The notes below the pieces were generated by a model. The model did no database searches, was not told the DNA's origin, and saw nothing but the letters and a program-made list of their open reading frames with translations. A DNA stretch of 64,000 nucleotides from Streptomyces tuirus. GTDB lineage: Bacteria; Actinomycetota; Actinomycetes; Streptomycetales; Streptomycetaceae. A program made the position numbers and the translations under genes. Shown piece by piece: positions 62,315-64,000 of the stretch; position 1 is the stretch's first letter; every line of letters begins with the position of its first letter. The stretch covers positions 1,240,001 through 1,304,000 of the forward strand of contig JAGTPG010000001.1 of NCBI GenBank assembly GCA_018195615.1. Direction: 5' to 3'.

Positions 62315-62320
62315 CCCGGC

Positions 62321-63142
62321 ATGCCTTCTCTGACCAAGAAGATTCCGGCCCTCACCAAGAAGACTCCGGCCAAGAAGACGAAGAAGACGGGGATCGCGTT
62401 CCGAACAGCCGGAGCGCTGGCGGCGACCGCCGCGCTGACCATGGCCCTGAGCGGCTGCGCAGGACGCGACACCACGGCCCCCAGCGCCGTCCGGGCCGAC
62501 GCGGCGGCCGATGTCCAGGCCCGCTTCGGCACCGTCGACTGCCGCGAGGCCAAGTGCATCGCGCTCACCTTCGACGCCGGGCCCGGCGAGCACTCCGCAC
62601 GCCTGCTGGACGTCCTGAAGGAGAAGCGGGTCCCGGCGACCTTCTTCCTCCTGGGCGAGCGGCACATCGAGAAGTACCCGGAGCTGGTGCGGCGCATGGC
62701 CGACGAGGGCCACGAGGTGGCAAGCCACACCTGGGACCACAAGATCCTGACCCGGCTGAGACCCGAGGAGATACGCGAGGAGCTGGAACGCCCCAACCGG
62801 GAGATAGAACGCCTCACCGGCCGGCGCCCGACCCTGATGCGCCCGCCGCAGGGCCGCACGAACGACACCGTGCACGAGATCTGCCGAGAGCTGGGCCTCG
62901 CGGAGGTGCTGTGGAGCGTGACGGCCAAGGACTACGCGACCACCGACTCGGACCTGATCACCCGCCGGGTCCTCGCCCAGGCGTCCCGGGACGGGATCAT
63001 CCTGCTGCACGACATCTACGACGGCACGGTGCCGGCCGTCCCGGGGATCATCGACGCGCTCAAGGAACGCGGGTACGTGTTCGTGACGGTGCCGCAACTG
63101 CTGGCACCGGGGCAGGCGGTGCCGGGGAAGGTGTACCGGTAG
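62321..63142 (+). CDS. Polysaccharide deacetylase lipoprotein (NodB domain)
   Basis: A 273-aa protein. A lysine-rich N-terminus (LTKKTPAKKTKKT) precedes a signal segment ending at lipobox ALSGC, so it is probably an exported lipoprotein. The NodB domain has IALTFDAGPGEHSARLLDVL (first metal-Asp; Ala replaces the second Asp of the common TFDDGP, as in many homologues), the HTWDH histidine motif, RPPQGRTNDT and ILLHDIYDG. It would deacetylate N-acetyl sugars in peptidoglycan or the nearby glycan. ATG at 62321 has no Shine-Dalgarno; a TATAGT 7 nt upstream suggests a leaderless mRNA. An earlier in-frame GTG at 62306 lies inside the promoter. Confidence 0.9.
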   Translation: MPSLTKKIPALTKKTPAKKTKKTGIAFRTAGALAATAALTMALSGCAGRDTTAPSAVRADAAADVQARFGTVDCREAKCIALTFDAGPGEHSARLLDVLKEKRVPATFFLLGERHIEKYPELVRRMADEGHEVASHTWDHKILTRLRPEEIREELERPNREIERLTGRRPTLMRPPQGRTNDTVHEICRELGLAEVLWSVTAKDYATTDSDLITRRVLAQASRDGIILLHDIYDGTVPAVPGIIDALKERGYVFVTVPQLLAPGQAVPGKVYR

Positions 63143-63251
63143 TCGGCCGACCCCGGGCGCCGCGCAGGGCCGTGCCCTCGGGCACTGGGCCGAGCGGGTG
63201 AGCTGTGCACGAGCGGGACGCCGAACAGCGCGGGTTTCCTACGATCGTGGC

Positions 63252-63692
63252 GTGGCGAACATCCTGCTCGAACGAACGGCCCCGCTCCCCCTCGACGAGG
63301 CGTGGCGGCGGATCACCCAGTGGGGGCGGCACGGCGAGGTGGTGCCGCTGACGAGGGTCGACGTCGTCCCGCCCGAGCCGACCCGCCCCGGGACACTCGT
63401 CGTGGCCCGGTCCGGTCTCGGGCCGCTGTCCTTCGCCGACCCCATGGAGGTCACGGTGTGGCAGCCGCCGCGGGAGGGGGCCCCGGGCATGTGCCGCCTG
63501 GAGAAGCGGGGCCGGGTGGTGCTCGGCTGGGCGGAGCTGGAGGTGCGGCCGGGGCCCGGGGGACGGACCCGCGTGGTCTGGCGGGAGGAGATCCGGATCC
63601 GGCCGCTGCCGTCGCTCTTCGACGGGGTGGTGCGGCGCTCTTCGCGGTACGTGTTCGGGCGGGCCTTGAATCGTCTGCTCAGGTCACCGTGA
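63252..63692 (+). CDS. SRPBCC-family protein
   Basis: A 146-aa protein of the START/polyketide-cyclase-like (SRPBCC) fold. It begins NILLERTAPLPLDEAWRRIT, has LEKRGRVVLGWAELEVRPGP and TRVVWREEIRIRPLPSLFDG, and ends VFGRALNRLLRSP, the usual helix-grip layout with a C-terminal helix. The GTG at 63252 is preferred over the longer open frame (63198), whose added residues are arginine-rich. The ligand is unknown. Confidence 0.83.
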   Translation: MANILLERTAPLPLDEAWRRITQWGRHGEVVPLTRVDVVPPEPTRPGTLVVARSGLGPLSFADPMEVTVWQPPREGAPGMCRLEKRGRVVLGWAELEVRPGPGGRTRVVWREEIRIRPLPSLFDGVVRRSSRYVFGRALNRLLRSP

Positions 63693-64000
63693 CGACCGTC
63701 GAGCGGGCCCGCCGGGAGAGCCGCTTCGCGCGGGACACGGCTTCCGCCGCACCGACGAGCTCGAACTGCGGCCGCGGCGGCCCTGGCGGGCCTCGGCTGC
63801 CGCACCCCCGCCGTCGGCTGGGCGGACGCAGCGGTGGCCCCGGCACGTGACCGGTACGCGGACGCCGAACCCGGGCTGCGGGTGCGCCGCCCGGCCGCGT
63901 CAGGCCACCGACCCGATCCGCCCCACCGCCTTCGGCCCCGGCTCGTGGTGGATCGGCGTGTGCGCCCCGGCGAGTGGGACCCCGCTGCCGCCCCGCCGCT
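63693..64000 (+). other. Unresolved coding-like region at the window edge
   Basis: No clean open frame spans this region. Fragments in different plus-strand frames look protein-like, for example ALAGLGCRTPAVGWADAAV and later DPIRPTAFGPGSWWIGVCAP. A gene with one or more frameshifts, running out of the window, is likely. No family is recognised, so no function is given. Confidence 0.3.

Overview
The window is about 64 kb of very GC-rich DNA with a strong third-position GC bias, frequent GTG starts and a gene set typical of Streptomyces: LuxR/LAL regulators, a secreted trypsin, a P450, a maltose-type ABC operon without its own ATPase, and pntAB. The species cannot be fixed from the sequence alone. 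No tRNA, rRNA, CRISPR array, IS element, attachment site or replication origin was seen.

Layout. 0-9 kb: 5' end of an acyl-CoA synthetase gene, two LuxR-type regulators, a trypsin-like protease, a winged-helix protein, an alpha/beta hydrolase and a cytochrome P450. 9.1-24.8 kb: the most unusual block. A divergent pair of operons shares a 323-nt promoter region. The minus operon carries an aKG-HExxH-type putative peptide beta-hydroxylase, a lipase-like hydrolase and a caspase-P-loop-WD40 protein. The plus operon carries a short FxsA-like (FxSxx-COOH family) precursor-like protein, an FxsT-like TIR/NB-ARC/TPR protein and an unrecognised 324-aa protein. A convergent gene for a protein with two P-loop NTPase modules closes the block. 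It looks like a peptide-modification (RiPP) system joined to NLR/STAND-type signalling proteins, with no radical SAM enzyme present. 25-27.3 kb: a cation/proton antiporter and a decayed kdpB-kdpC remnant. 27.3-34.3 kb: mutA-mutB-meaB (methylmalonyl-CoA mutase and its chaperone), argG with a probable ARG box, and a DUF4333 membrane protein. 34.3-40.5 kb: pntB/pntA transhydrogenase, a DHA2-type MFS exporter, a VOC protein and an AraC regulator. 40.6-46.8 kb: an alpha-glucoside uptake operon (lipoprotein, two permeases, GH13 alpha-glucosidase) with a divergent LacI repressor. 46.9-50 kb: a methyltransferase, a broken GH43/AbfB gene, a pyruvyl-transferase-like protein and a DUF3040 protein. 50-62.2 kb: an 11-gene, translationally coupled minus-strand operon for an ADP-heptose-type glycan (GmhA, HldE, GmhB, two GT9, five other glycosyltransferases, a carbamoyltransferase), preceded by a UDP-glucuronate-decarboxylase-like gene. 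62.3-64 kb: a polysaccharide deacetylase lipoprotein, an SRPBCC protein and an unresolved end.

About nineteen coding interruptions are each explained by the loss of exactly one base, nearly always in a short G or C run. This points to residual consensus errors rather than true pseudogenes. The affected genes are annotated as whole genes with the frameshift position given. Two loci look genuinely decayed: the kdp remnant (26.7-27.05 kb) and the GH43/AbfB gene (47.9 kb), because whole domains are missing.
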